From Saccoglossus kowalevskii (Eukaryota; Hemichordata; Enteropneusta; Harrimaniidae): DNA of 25,800 nucleotides. Of the stretch, positions 1-10,497 are shown one piece after another. Positions within the stretch are counted from its first letter, which is position 1, and each line of letters starts with the position of its first letter. A program made the translations under genes and the position numbers. The notes beneath the pieces are model-generated. The model was given only the letters and a program-made list of their open reading frames with translations, had not been told where the DNA came from and searched no databases. The stretch is from positions 1 through 25,800 of the forward strand of contig NW_003146322.1 in assembly GCF_000003605.2 (NCBI RefSeq), written 5' to 3'.

Positions 1-825
1 ACCACACTAATTAACCCTGTCCTAGGGGTATATAAAACTTTTTCTTGAATCTTCCAGGCCTTCAGCCTATGAAAGTAACAAAATCAGGCATACTGCCGAG
101 TCTAATAATGCGGCATCATACACCATGAATCGTTCCTTCACTGTCATCTGTTGTGTGTACCTTCCTCGTAACTATCACCTTGCTGATAAGTGAATAACAA
201 GTGGCTCCCGTAGGAGTAAGACATTCCAGCTACAGGAAATCCATCAAGACAATTCGCAAATGTGCACAACGACAACAGTGGTCAAGCAAGAACACACACG
301 TTCCTGGTGGTCAAGGGTGTCACATCTGTTTTCACTTCTCAATCCAGGCCTTTGTGGATCGAACCTAGAAAAATTTCAAAATTTGTACACTGTCTGAAAA
401 GCACAATAATCTACCAGCTGTGGAGAAAATTTAGTGGTTAAGATGAGACCACAGTCCTCCTACAACTGAAAACTATTCCGGAATAAAAGAATTGTTAATA
501 AAGCATCACATAATATCATCAAAACACAGGCAAAGCACTGTCAATGTCGTCTGTCATCATTGTTCATCGGTCCGCCAGGCAAAGGAAGGGTCAAACTCCC
601 AACTGAAACCCTGGAAGAAGATGGTCAAAAGATACACGTTAAGACGAACAAGACAACAGAAACAGAGACCCCCTACTGAGTGGACCATCAGCGGGTTTCG
701 AAAGTGTACAAGTAACATAACTTGGCAACATGCCATATGAGTCCGGGTATGCTGTCGCTGACAAAGACACAAACAAATGCCTGCCTGGGTCTCGGAAGCA
801 ATTACTATGCCACTTTAATAACTGA
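1..825. other. No recognisable gene
   Basis: Short frames occur on both strands (for example 492-740 plus and 557-772 minus), but they overlap each other and show no family motif, signal peptide or good splice context. I see no RNA gene and no clear repeat. The stretch may be the outer part of an old mobile element whose coding debris starts at 826, but nothing in the sequence proves that. Confidence 0.5.
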
Positions 826-1634
826 CTAGAAGTGGTCAGTAGTCATCATGTCTACCATAGTTGAGTTTGGCAAAGCAATATTTTCTTGCTTAGCATGGAA
901 CTGTCCAATATGCTTTGGGTAAAACTTTTTCGCAGTCGCATCAAGTACTTTTGAAACAAATGTATGTTTGTTGGAAAATCCATAATATTTGGTTTTTCGT
1001 CGTTCCTGTAAGGGATTACGCCTTTCTTTCACAATTGGTGAAGATGGCTCTTCACAAATGTTGTTAGGTTCTTGTTCATTTTCACCATAGTCTAAGGTTT
1101 CTGTTTCATTTACTTCCTTGGCTTCTGCACCACTTTTACTGGAAGTCGCATTATCAGATAGGGCGGTTGATGTGGTTTCTGGTTGAAGTTGATCAGAGCC
1201 ACCAGCCACAGAGTCGGTATGGCTTCTGGTAGAATGGACATCAGGTATTCAAGACTGTAACTTGTCACTCATACCATCTGCTGCAGATGCCGCAATGTCT
1301 GCAACACATGAACTAGGCATGTCAGCTGCATTTGCGATAGATGGGCCACTCTCATCAACAGGGTTTGCCAATGTTGAAGGAGCGGGTGGGTTTGCTATAC
1401 CAGACAGCTATTGTGTATGGCTCAAATCAAGTCAGTCTGATCATTATCAGGTAAAGTATTTCTTTCATTTGCAACATGTGCTTCTTCCTGTAATTCAAAC
1501 ATAGTGTCTGTGCTGTTTGTAATCGGGTCATGTCTAACTTGGACAATTTTGTCAGAAGACTGACTAGTGTATGAATCAGAGGTTGAATCTGACGTAGAAT
1601 GGTTTGCATGTTGTGTCAAACGTGTAGTCATCCT
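826..1634 (-). pseudogene. Broken reading frame, unknown protein
   Basis: I do not recognise this protein. Three consecutive minus-strand pieces look like parts of one coding stretch. The first runs from an ATG near 1631 down to a TGA at 1422 and is rich in Ser, Thr, Asp and Gln. After a shift of frame, the second runs from about 1410 to a TGA at 1249-1251 and is rich in Ala, Pro and Ser. The third continues in the same frame as the second from 1248 to a TAG at 826. It moves from an acidic stretch (around NETETLDYGENEQEP) to a basic one (around KERRNPLQERRKTKYYGF). Strongly biased composition carrying across the stops suggests a decayed disordered protein rather than chance frames. It could instead be exons of a spliced gene, but I see no convincing splice sites. 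It is oriented opposite to the nuclease-like relic that starts at 2606. Confidence 0.4.
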
Positions 1635-1649
1635 GCGTCATCGTCGGTT

Positions 1650-2120
1650 ACGGTGGTCCCTATATTCTAGTGGGATTTCATGGAAATGTGCATGTTAGGG
1701 GCATTTTGGGGTAAAAGTCGGGAACCAGACTTTTTAGCATAATTGAGGTGTGCTGAATCCGATAAGCCCGGTTCCCAAGCGTTTTTTAAATGTCTAATTT
1801 CCATAAACAAAATGGCCGCCAAATTTTCTGCCATATGTAGGTAACTAGGCAAGCAATCATGACATATAAAGTGCCCGTACCTATGTTTTCAAGGAATATG
1901 ATGAAAGCATATTTGATATAACCAACATAACACAATACTCATAAATATGCAAATTAGCTGCCGCCATTACTGAAAAATCGTTTTTCTCCTATATCTCTGT
2001 AACTAAATAAGCACACACGTCAAATGAAGTGCCTCTACCTAGGTTTTCAGGATCAGGGAATATGTTAAAGACATCTATAGAGCAAATAAATGAGTAATAA
2101 GTACTCAGGCTGAGTAAAGG
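1650..2120. repeat. AT-rich dispersed repeat with internal duplication
   Basis: Two imperfect copies of one motif lie about 159 bp apart. One is around 1860-1910 (core CCTATGTTTTC, then AAGGAATATGATGAAAGC). The other is around 2017-2078 (core CCTAGGTTTTC, then GGGAATATGTTAAAGAC). Each is preceded by an A-rich stretch and an AAGTGCC motif. This is typical of non-coding dispersed repeats in invertebrate genomes. I cannot assign it to a named family or set exact ends. Confidence 0.4.
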
Positions 2121-2490
2121 AGGATTTAGTGAATCAGAAAGCCAGCACTTGTATAATCCAAGTTTGAAAAGGGGATTTCCCTAATGCAATTTCTGCAAAG
2201 AGATTCACTGAATCAGGTTTCTCACCTGATGCGCTATGATTAGCTATGACATAATATTGACATGCTACCTTCAGTGCCCTCCCATTAGCTTTACAGTGGT
2301 TACTCATTGGTTTTGATGATGAGTTGAATTAGCCAGATTTTCTCAAATCGATTAATACTCGAGACGCAGACAGAGGTTATCCAGTTCTATTTTTTTAGTA
2401 ATCTGAGGGATAGGATAACTTCTAATTTGCTATAAATTGTAGGGCCTTTTCAGACTACTAATGACCCCGACATTTGTGACTTAGCTTCAT

Positions 2491-2577
2491 GACACGGTCA
2501 ACAAGTGCAGTACCTCAGTCCTGAGAGAGCCAGTTGAGGTGCCCTCAGGACTGAGTTACTACACATGTTGACCTGTC
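2491..2577. repeat. Long imperfect inverted repeat (hairpin)
   Basis: The left arm (2491-2525) and right arm (2544-2577) are complementary apart from a few bulges. Matched blocks include GGTCAAC with GTTGACC and a perfect 12-bp block, CTCAGTCCTGAG with CTCAGGACTGAG. The loop is about 18 bp. It sits about 30 bp upstream of the first coding segment of the relic at 2606. It could be a foldback (MITE-like) element, a terminal structure of the element that carried the relic, or an unrelated insertion. Confidence 0.65.
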
Positions 2578-2605
2578 ACCCTGTTAATAATTGTTACTTT
2601 TGCAG

Positions 2606-5600
2606 GTTATGATGGATACAGTAGTTAGCTTAAAAAGACCTTCAGTTGTAGATTACAGTGTGTGTATATTCTGTCAAACTTATAACAACATCATTGTTTT
2701 TAGTAAAGCAAGTGACCATGGACTCGCAATTGTCAAGCAAGCCGCTAGTAGTAAACGAAAGCTTCGGGACTATTAAAACATCAATTTCATCGACCGTCTT
2801 GAGAATGTCTTAGATACTGACGACGCTCAAATCTTGTGTGGCACAAAATATGCTATGCCTATGTCATGGACAAAAGTAAGATACAACATTTGCATGAGAC
2901 GCAGACTGTGAATTGAAAAGCAGAAGCAAGTTGCAGCAAGGTTCATTTCCGGCAGATGTGTTTATCACAAAATACCACCTGGCATGTCTTAGTACATTCA
3001 CAAGATCTACCACCAAAACGAAACAGGAGACAAACAAGACAGACATTGCTATGCTATGGCTTTGCAAAGAGTTGCATCAGTCAGCAGATAAAGAACACGT
3101 TGTCCAGTTGAATGATGTCTGGGAAAGGTATACGGAGCTAGCTGATGAATGTCTATTGCAATCCAGCCGTCTTACTATAGAAGGAGAACAACATTCAAGG
3201 AAAAGTTACAGTCACAACTGGGTGACATTTTCAACTTCATCCAGCCTTATGATAAGAACAAATGGTTCTCTATAAGTGAGGATGAAGCAATTCCGTGCAT
3301 ACTAAAAAAGACAAGAGGTACTTAGTCTAGAAAATGGAGGTTATGAAAACAGTGACGAACTTGGCCGAAGCTTAGTATTGAGTGTAGCGCAGGATCTAGT
3401 TTATTGTGTCAGTGGTGCGAAAAAATGAACCCCAAAACACATTGGTCTAGCAAATACATTGCACCAAGCCACACGATCGAAGGATCTGGTGGGGTTGTTT
3501 AAAAAGGCTGGTCATTGTCCGAGTTATGAACAGGTGTTAAAAATAGAAACGTCATTGGCTGAACATACCCTTAAGTTCATGGACCAGGCAACGGAGGCTG
3601 TTATTCCATAGAATATTGTAGCAAACAAGTTCATCGATGAGATCCTTGACGGAAAACAAACATTCCATGCAACACAAATGGTAGTATGACAACGACGTCA
3701 AGATTCCAACATAAAACCGTCTTGAACAGTATTCAATGAGTCAGTCACATCAACGGAGCCAGAGCAAATTGCAGTAGGATATTTTCCTATAATCCTTGCT
3801 CCAGCTCCAGAGTTAGATACACTTAATACAGTTGTTAATAGGTACATTGCAATGGCTGCACATTTCGATCAGGAGCATACAGTCCTAACAGTAGATCAAG
3901 CATTATTCTGAAAACTCATAGAACTGAAATGGTGTGTTGAGAAATACCAGGATAAACTTTATCCTCGACTTGGTGGACTACATACCGCAATGAACTTCCT
4001 GAAGGCAATAGAAGATCACATGACTGATTAGCTGAAGTGTGGCTGAAAAGTGGTATACTAGGGGAAGGTGCCATACAGCTTCTCATTTCAGGAAAGGCAT
4101 ACAACAAGGCAATGAGAGCTCGCAAGCTTACTGTGCAAGCTTTGTGGAGGGTTCTTTTGTCAGCATTTCTTTCATTTGCTGAAGAATTGGACAAGAATTG
4201 TTTTGATGCTGTAGCTGCAATGGTCTCTGGTGAAGATATAGAATACATTCCAGAATTAATAGCAACACTAAAGTTTGAAGGGTTTCAAAAGCTTCTAGAG
4301 AATTTTGTTGAGAGTAAATCCATTGATGTGAAATTCATCTTCTGGTGGGACTACATGAACATGGTGACCATAATCTTGTCGTTTACTCGCGCGCAACGGG
4401 AAAGAATCTGGCACCTCAACCTCCACTCCTTTAGTCTGATGTTACCATACTTCATGCGTTATGACCATTTGAACTACACAAGATGGGGTCCGGTGTATAT
4501 AGCAGAGATGCATAAACTTCCAGAACCTGTGTTATCGGAGTTCCAAAATAGCAATTTCTTTGTCAAACGTTCAACTGAAAAGTTCAATCAAGTAGATTCC
4601 GACCAAGCCAGCCATGGAATGGATAAATGGCACTGGATAGAAAGAATACGAAAACAATATAGGCACTTTGTAGATGGATTCTTTCTTACAACCTGAGGTC
4701 TCAAATCGCATTAGAAAAGCATGCAATGTACAACCATGGTCCTGGCAGTAAACGTGTTCATAAGGAAGCTACCAAATCACTACAGAAGCGGGATAATGAC
4801 GACGAGGATTCGTTGCTTTCTGTCTTCCAGGGATTCAATGTGTTTGCATCAGGTTGGTCAGACTTATTGCAAAATCTGGCAACAAAGAATCTGGCAAAAG
4901 AGGCTATCCCGAACTCGTTACTTTGTGCCAAAGATCTTGCACAGGAAGAAGTGAACACATTCGTTGATTGTACCAGACCAAGGCGGCAAGCCGGATTTCC
5001 AAATCCATTCACCGTTACACAAGAGTTACGCAAAAAAGTTTTCATCGCTCTATGAAGTGGTTGAAGACAAGTTAACGATCCTAAAGGTGAATAGAAACAT
5101 CCTTAAACGTCTTGTTACCACCTACGAGGCAGGTATTCCAGTTGACCTGCCATCTGTCCTTCAGCATGAGCTTCTGCCAGTCCGCGTATCACTTGCCGAA
5201 ATGAATAGAAGACTTCGTACAGGAAACAAGTCGGCATTGACAGACAAGTTAATCGAAGGTGTTATCTGTTCTGATGCAATTGAACTTAATGGGAGATCAT
5301 CTTGCCTTATAAATGAAAGACAAGCACTGGTAGTTGCCCTTGGAAGGCCTGACAAGGCAGAGGCATTCAGAGATTTTTTTGACACATATCTAAGAACAAT
5401 ACTAAAGGCCGCTTCTAGCCATGAACGGGTTGATGTTGTCTTTGACAGATACAGGGAAGGAACAATCAAGGGTACTACCAGGTCAATACGTACGAAAGCA
5501 GCTCGACCAATAAGACGACTTGTTGTGGGTCGTGATGTGCCTCTTTTAAAAAATTTGACAAACTTTCTGTCACTCGATGACAATAAAGCAGATCTCACTA

Positions 5601-6130
5601 ATTTTCTGTATGAACAGCTGGGTGCTCAGGCGCCCAATAAGGAGGTTGCAGTTGCTGGTGGGTTTAGATAGGAACTTGAAGTTAGATCGTCGAAGGCAAC
5701 AACAGAGTTGACAAATCTGTGAGCCAATCATGAAGAAGCGGACACTCATTTAGTGTTACATGCCGTGCATAGCCAGTTCAATACCGTTGTTGTATCATCT
5801 TTTAGTTTCACATTTTCCGCGTGCACAATTTGAACACCTGTGGATGCTGTCAGGTACCACGTAGAAGCCACGATACATACCCATTGCAACACTAATCAAC
5901 AAACTACCCAGAGATTCAGCACCAGCTCTTTTACCCTAAAGTGGGTGTGACACCACATATTATATTCAAATCACACCAAGAATCGGCATGGGAAGTCTTC
6001 AAAGAGCACCATCAACTGCTCATTAACTTGGGACTAGGGGAACTCAGAGAAGAGATTATTCGATCTTCCGAAACGTTTGTCTGCAGATGGTATGGTGTGC
6101 TGAAAACTGACTCAGCAGCAATGTATGTCA
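2606..6130 (+). pseudogene. Relic of large invertebrate repeat protein, nuclease-like C-terminus
   Basis: About 3.5 kb of plus-strand coding debris is traceable in order. A CIFCQ zinc-ligand-like motif lies near 2669-2683, followed by KYHLAC at about 2971 and a DVWERY segment near 3115. A long middle part spans 3388-4031, with in-frame stops at 3426, 3609, 3687, 3909 and 4029. The longest open part is 4037-4696, followed by 4726-5055 and 4964-5671 in other frames. The C-terminal part keeps VDVVFDRYRE (5429-5458), NHEEADT (5726-5746) and GCDTT (5943-5957), then a frameshifted tail to about 6130. I recall this layout from a repetitive family of uncharacterised proteins in cnidarians, amphioxus and molluscs; that is memory, not a search. 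The motif order resembles FEN/XPG-like nucleases, and the expected middle Asp-x-Asp motif appears deleted. A splice-acceptor-like sequence ends at 2605, so this is probably not a processed retrocopy. It cannot encode a working protein. Confidence 0.75.
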
Positions 6131-6137
6131 TATGTAT

Positions 6138-6207
6138 GTACTGTACTGTACTGTTTCGTACTGTACCATACCGTATCGTACCGTACCGTGTAGTGTAGTG
6201 TAGTGTG
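6138..6207. repeat. Degenerate pentamer tandem repeat, 14 units
   Basis: Fourteen consecutive 5-bp units run without a gap: three GTACT, GTTTC, GTACT, GTACC, ATACC, GTATC, two GTACC, three GTGTA and a final GTGTG. The changing consensus along the tract shows stepwise local duplication. It begins directly after the last recognisable residues of the nuclease-like relic. Confidence 0.9.
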
Positions 6208-9200
6208 ATACCGACAACAGCAATTTATGCCTTGTTTCAGGTAATTTTTAATATTGAATATTTATTCGAACACTAGGTGTGAATTTCAAGTGTAGATACA
6301 ATTTCAGTTGAGAGAGGAAGATTTGTTTTTTGGTTGTTTGATCATTGGTTTAACTTGAAATTGTATGGCTCTAATCATATTTTGATATGGAGCCCTCTAA
6401 TAAAAACATGATATTAACATGATTCATATGTATTTATTACTTTTTTAAATTCTGAGAACTATAGCCTTTGAATATGATGTCAGAAAACAAAATAAAAGTA
6501 TGCTGAATAAGATTATATTAATCATATATTATACCTTTTCAATTTCCCATTCCAAAAATATATCGTTTGACTCACATCACAAATTCTCACGTGCTCATTG
6601 TTCAATATGTACATTTCTTTACTGCAAAAAATAATCGAAAAACTATCAACATCCACACTTGTCTAGCGGCAACTCCGTTGAATTTTTTGTTTACTTAATA
6701 CAAGCTCAAACTAATACTGCACAGACTAGCAACACGACTTTTCTTTTGGTCAGATGCGTGCCACGTTTGTTTTGGAGCTTAACTTTATCCAATAAACAAA
6801 CTAATCTAACTAACGCGACTATAACATGTAACGCGATGTCATTATATTATCAAACAACGCGAGAAGTACATAGTAATTATTAATAGTTTATTGTCATTTT
6901 TTCTTGGTTGAATAATCTTGACAAATGCGACAAAATATATTTCTATTTATTCCCCATGTTATTTTAATCATGCAAACAAACGAGAATGGAAATCGCACCG
7001 CTACCTATAGTAAAAGTTCAACAAAAGTCAAAATAATGAGAAATGTTACTAGAAATTCACTCATTATGTATTCATAAATATTGTAGACGGAAGTAGGAAA
7101 AATTCATACTGAAGTAACTTATACATAAATTGACTGATTTGAACAGAAACGGTGACGATCCAAAGGTTAAAACTCAGAGATTTATTTTCCATTAGATTTG
7201 TGTGTTCAGCATTATAATGATATTACGAAAACACACGAAGCAGGTAAATGCGAGTGCCTTCGGAAATCTTCAGGCTAACTTTAGACTCAGAGGACAAACG
7301 TGCGTCAATAAACTACAGGCAAGGTGTGCCGAGGCACGCATTCCACGGGCGTAATCCCCAATTCACACTTACAACAGTCGGCATTGCTAAACTGTTCTAT
7401 GTTAGTCTGAGATACAAGAAGACACCAACTGCATTGGACTTTTGTCACACAGATATTAATAGATTGGTGAACGTTCCCCCATCGTTACCAGTTTCTAATG
7501 TGTGTCACACAATTGATTTTTACTGTCTTCATTGATATTATGTAATGTAAAAATGATAAACAAGGAAACGTTTATTTTATTGATTTTTTGTCAGATCTTG
7601 GCCAATGTAGAGATTTGTTATGTAATTTGCATATGGGTCTGCTTGTAATGCAGACAACCCGACTAAAATCTAAAACATGCATTAATCTTATATATAACAC
7701 CAGTGAGTACGTTCAGAGTGTTGTATTCATAATAATTAAACTACTTGCATCCGCGATAACATGAACAATTCTAAAGATTCAAATGAATGCGATTGCTAAT
7801 GCATTTTATAACCGTTTTCGACATGTTTCAAGAAAACTGACACTGTCAAATTTTATTGTTTGTCATTCAACATTTCATTTTCCACTGAACCAATTATTAG
7901 ACAACTTAAATATAAAGAGCGAGGCGATGTCAATGTTTCATTACGTGGTGTAAGTGCACCCAATATTTTCAACTTTTGCACGCATTGCTCAATTTTTTTT
8001 TGAAAAAAAAAAACATGGCCATGCGACTTTGCATCACATATACACTGCCTTAAGGGAAACTGTTAACGTAGTGGATGATGGCTGTTGAGGTCCGAAATAT
8101 TGTCAGAAAAACTTTTACAATGACAGCGACACATTGCAAGCCATCTCTAATTAGTCATAATTTTCTCCAGATTCGACTTAAGGTGGAATGATAGACAGAA
8201 ATGAAAATATTGTAATCTTTTTTTTACATATTTTATGAAAATAGAGAGAATGGAATAATAATATGAAGTCACCGTACTCAGGTAAGAAAAATCGAGGTAA
8301 ATAATAGCGTGAAAATAACATGTTTTGTCCGTTTTGAGGATTTTTATATATTAAAGTTTTGCCCGGAGCCATAAGGTGAACACAAATTTATATAGTGTTA
8401 ACAAATATTTTCTATGTCTAGAAGTATTTTAAAAATGACAATGTTAGAGTAGATTTCCTTTGTGGAAATATGTTCACACTCTGGTCTATATAAACCGTTG
8501 CTGAAATGACATTTTAGGTATATTATTTTTGACAGTGAAACAAAGGCGTTCACACAAAATATCACAAGTAGCATTCTACTTTAAAATCAATCTGGCATTT
8601 GTTAAAATCAATCTGCTTTGCTTTGTAATACTGATCAACTACTCTATAAGGTAAAAATGACTGGTATTTTATTCATTTTTTCATTTATGTATTTGGTTCA
8701 ACACCTACATTTTTAAACGTCATGAAATACTTAGCTAACATATCCCAGGAATCGCGAAATGTCCGTTGGCACAAGGCTCAATAATTAGTTCCTATTGTAA
8801 TTTCATAAATATTATTTCATTGTATGTGAAAGAAATTCTTGTATCCTTATGATCAGTTCTCGTCTTTTTTATGAAGATTACATCATTTAAATTTCCGACT
8901 CGCAATGTTGTTCAATGGAGGTGGAATGAAAAAAATGTTTGTTGTTACTCTTCAACTATAAATATTAATAAAGGCACATATCTGTATCCGCTCGAAATAA
9001 TAGTAACAATTCCAAAATAACTGTTGCTAAATTGTTGATCAGGAGGCAAACACCTATTGTTACACGATTCGTATAATGAGGCGACATGAAGGGCGAACTT
9101 TAAGTTATTGTATATATAGCTACACAATCTAAACAGAATTTATTGTCTTAGAACTATAGTTTAATCGAAAGTTGTTTTGCAACTTTGGAGGTATTTACAA

Positions 9201-9926
9201 TAACACAAATATAATTCAACACTGATTTAATACAAATTAAATTTCATTTAACATCAGTGCAACTTGTGTGATGTATAATTTCATACAGAAACGATTTGAC
9301 TATTAGGTGAACGATAAGTGATGGGTGACACATGAGGAACATGAAGTGCTAAATCATAATGCATAACTTCATGTACACCATGATGTCTATACATCATTCG
9401 CTTACTAATTTGACATTATGTCGAGTATATATCAGTTCTTTTGTTCTGGGGGATTTTTTTGTCGCTTGCGGTCAGTCATTTATTTACATTGTTGGGCCTA
9501 CATTTCCCTATACAGATATATTGTTGAGTATTATTCTCATTTTTAATGTATTTGTGTGCGAATTATATAACAAAGTTGTGTTCTGATTTGGAGGTTCCAA
9601 ACGGAGATTTGAAATGGCATGGTGTGAATTCTTTTATTTCAAAAGTGTGCTGTATATCAGTGGCACCAGAAGCAGTGTGACTTCAACTTTTGTGTTCGGA
9701 TCAAAACTTATCGACGATAATGCAGTACATACTGTCTGATACTCAGATTCGCGGTATGTACTTTGAATGTCACGTTTCACTCAAAGATACACTCGTATTT
9801 GCAATACAATGGAACTCAACGTCTGCTTTTCCACATATTTTTAATGAACTAACCTTGTTGAACAATACAATACATTTACTTATCTACTAATTTCCCAAAG
9901 ATTGTGGTCAATCACATGTTGTGTTA
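6208..9926. other. AT-rich stretch without recognisable gene
   Basis: Frames here are short, AT-driven and without motifs. A somewhat GC-richer patch at about 7230-7540 is open on the plus strand (7248-7535) and partly open and Cys-rich on the minus strand, but neither product resembles a family I know. A T9/A10-type palindrome lies at about 7992-8013. I see no RNA gene or clear mobile element. Some of it may be downstream flank of the minus-strand lectin gene. Confidence 0.5.
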
Positions 9927-9932
9927 TTTATT
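9927..9932 (-). terminator. Candidate polyadenylation signal of the lectin/VWD gene
   Basis: Minus-strand AATAAA, the first such hexamer below the TAA stop at 10207-10209 and about 275 bp from it. It is a plausible 3' end if that stop is used. In DNA this AT-rich the hexamer is expected often by chance, so support is weak. Confidence 0.25.
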
Positions 9933-10206
9933 ATATTACTCATGCTGCTTAACTTAAAAATATCATGTTGTTGTGTATTTCACATATAACCATCACCAGA
10001 AAATGACCAAATATTTAGATTTCTGAAAACTGATCGGGGTGTAACCATGTTTGTTCTTTTCAGTTGAAGATTTCCTAGAAACGTCTATAACATAAGAATA
10101 AAAAATATGGTTTAACTTAATGAATTGTCAAATACTGAAATAAAAAGTATCTTTGTAATATCATTTAGCAAACATTTATAAAAATATACATCAATATACA
10201 AACAAC

Positions 10207-10497
10207 TTACTTTTTGTCATTCACTTTCCAGCTTTCACCAAATTCATTAACGTCTTTGGTAATGCTACCATCTGGTTTCTGGAAGTCATTGCGAGTATCA
10301 CCATCTGCATTACCCATCAGACCGCATAGCTTCCCATTGTAAAACGAACCATTGTAAGATACATCCAATGCATGATTTCGCAGAGTCCAATTAAAAGTGA
10401 ATGTCGTGTCTTTCGAAGTGAAGTACAGTTTAATATTCTTATCCTCTTCCTGGATTGTTATAACTTTATCGTCAGTCATTTGTCCATCTGTACTTCC
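10207..10497 (-). CDS. Exon 7: C-terminal half of the VWD domain
   Basis: The acceptor ends TTTCACAG. The exon encodes LCGLMGNADGDTRNDF, a VWD core with an Asn/Asp-rich calcium-loop-like stretch, and ends FGESWKVNDKK followed by TAA at 10209-10207. The bases at the end read AAAAAGTAAGTTG, so the sequence equally offers a consensus splice donor after 10211, leaving phase 2. Termination and continued splicing are both possible; no matching downstream exon was recognised. Confidence 0.88.
   Translation of the reverse strand, partial: GSTDGQMTDDKVITIQEEDKNIKLYFTSKDTTFTFNWTLRNHALDVSYNGSFYNGKLCGLMGNADGDTRNDFQKPDGSITKDVNEFGESWKVNDKK

Noticed and set aside
5161-5598. Minus-strand 145-residue frame
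   Set aside because: Antisense shadow of the relic's longest C-terminal plus-strand segment, which carries the recognisable motifs.
7992-8013. T-run followed by A-run palindrome as a terminator
   Set aside because: Simple homopolymer palindromes are common in AT-rich animal DNA and no Pol III gene precedes it.
8945-9127. Minus-strand frame with two Cys as a further exon of the VWD gene
   Set aside because: No suitable phase-2 acceptor and no resemblance to C8, TIL or other domains that usually follow VWD.
9359-9586. Hydrophobic 75-residue plus-strand frame
   Set aside because: AT-rich DNA gives Phe/Ile/Leu-rich frames by chance; no motif, splice context or neighbour supports it.
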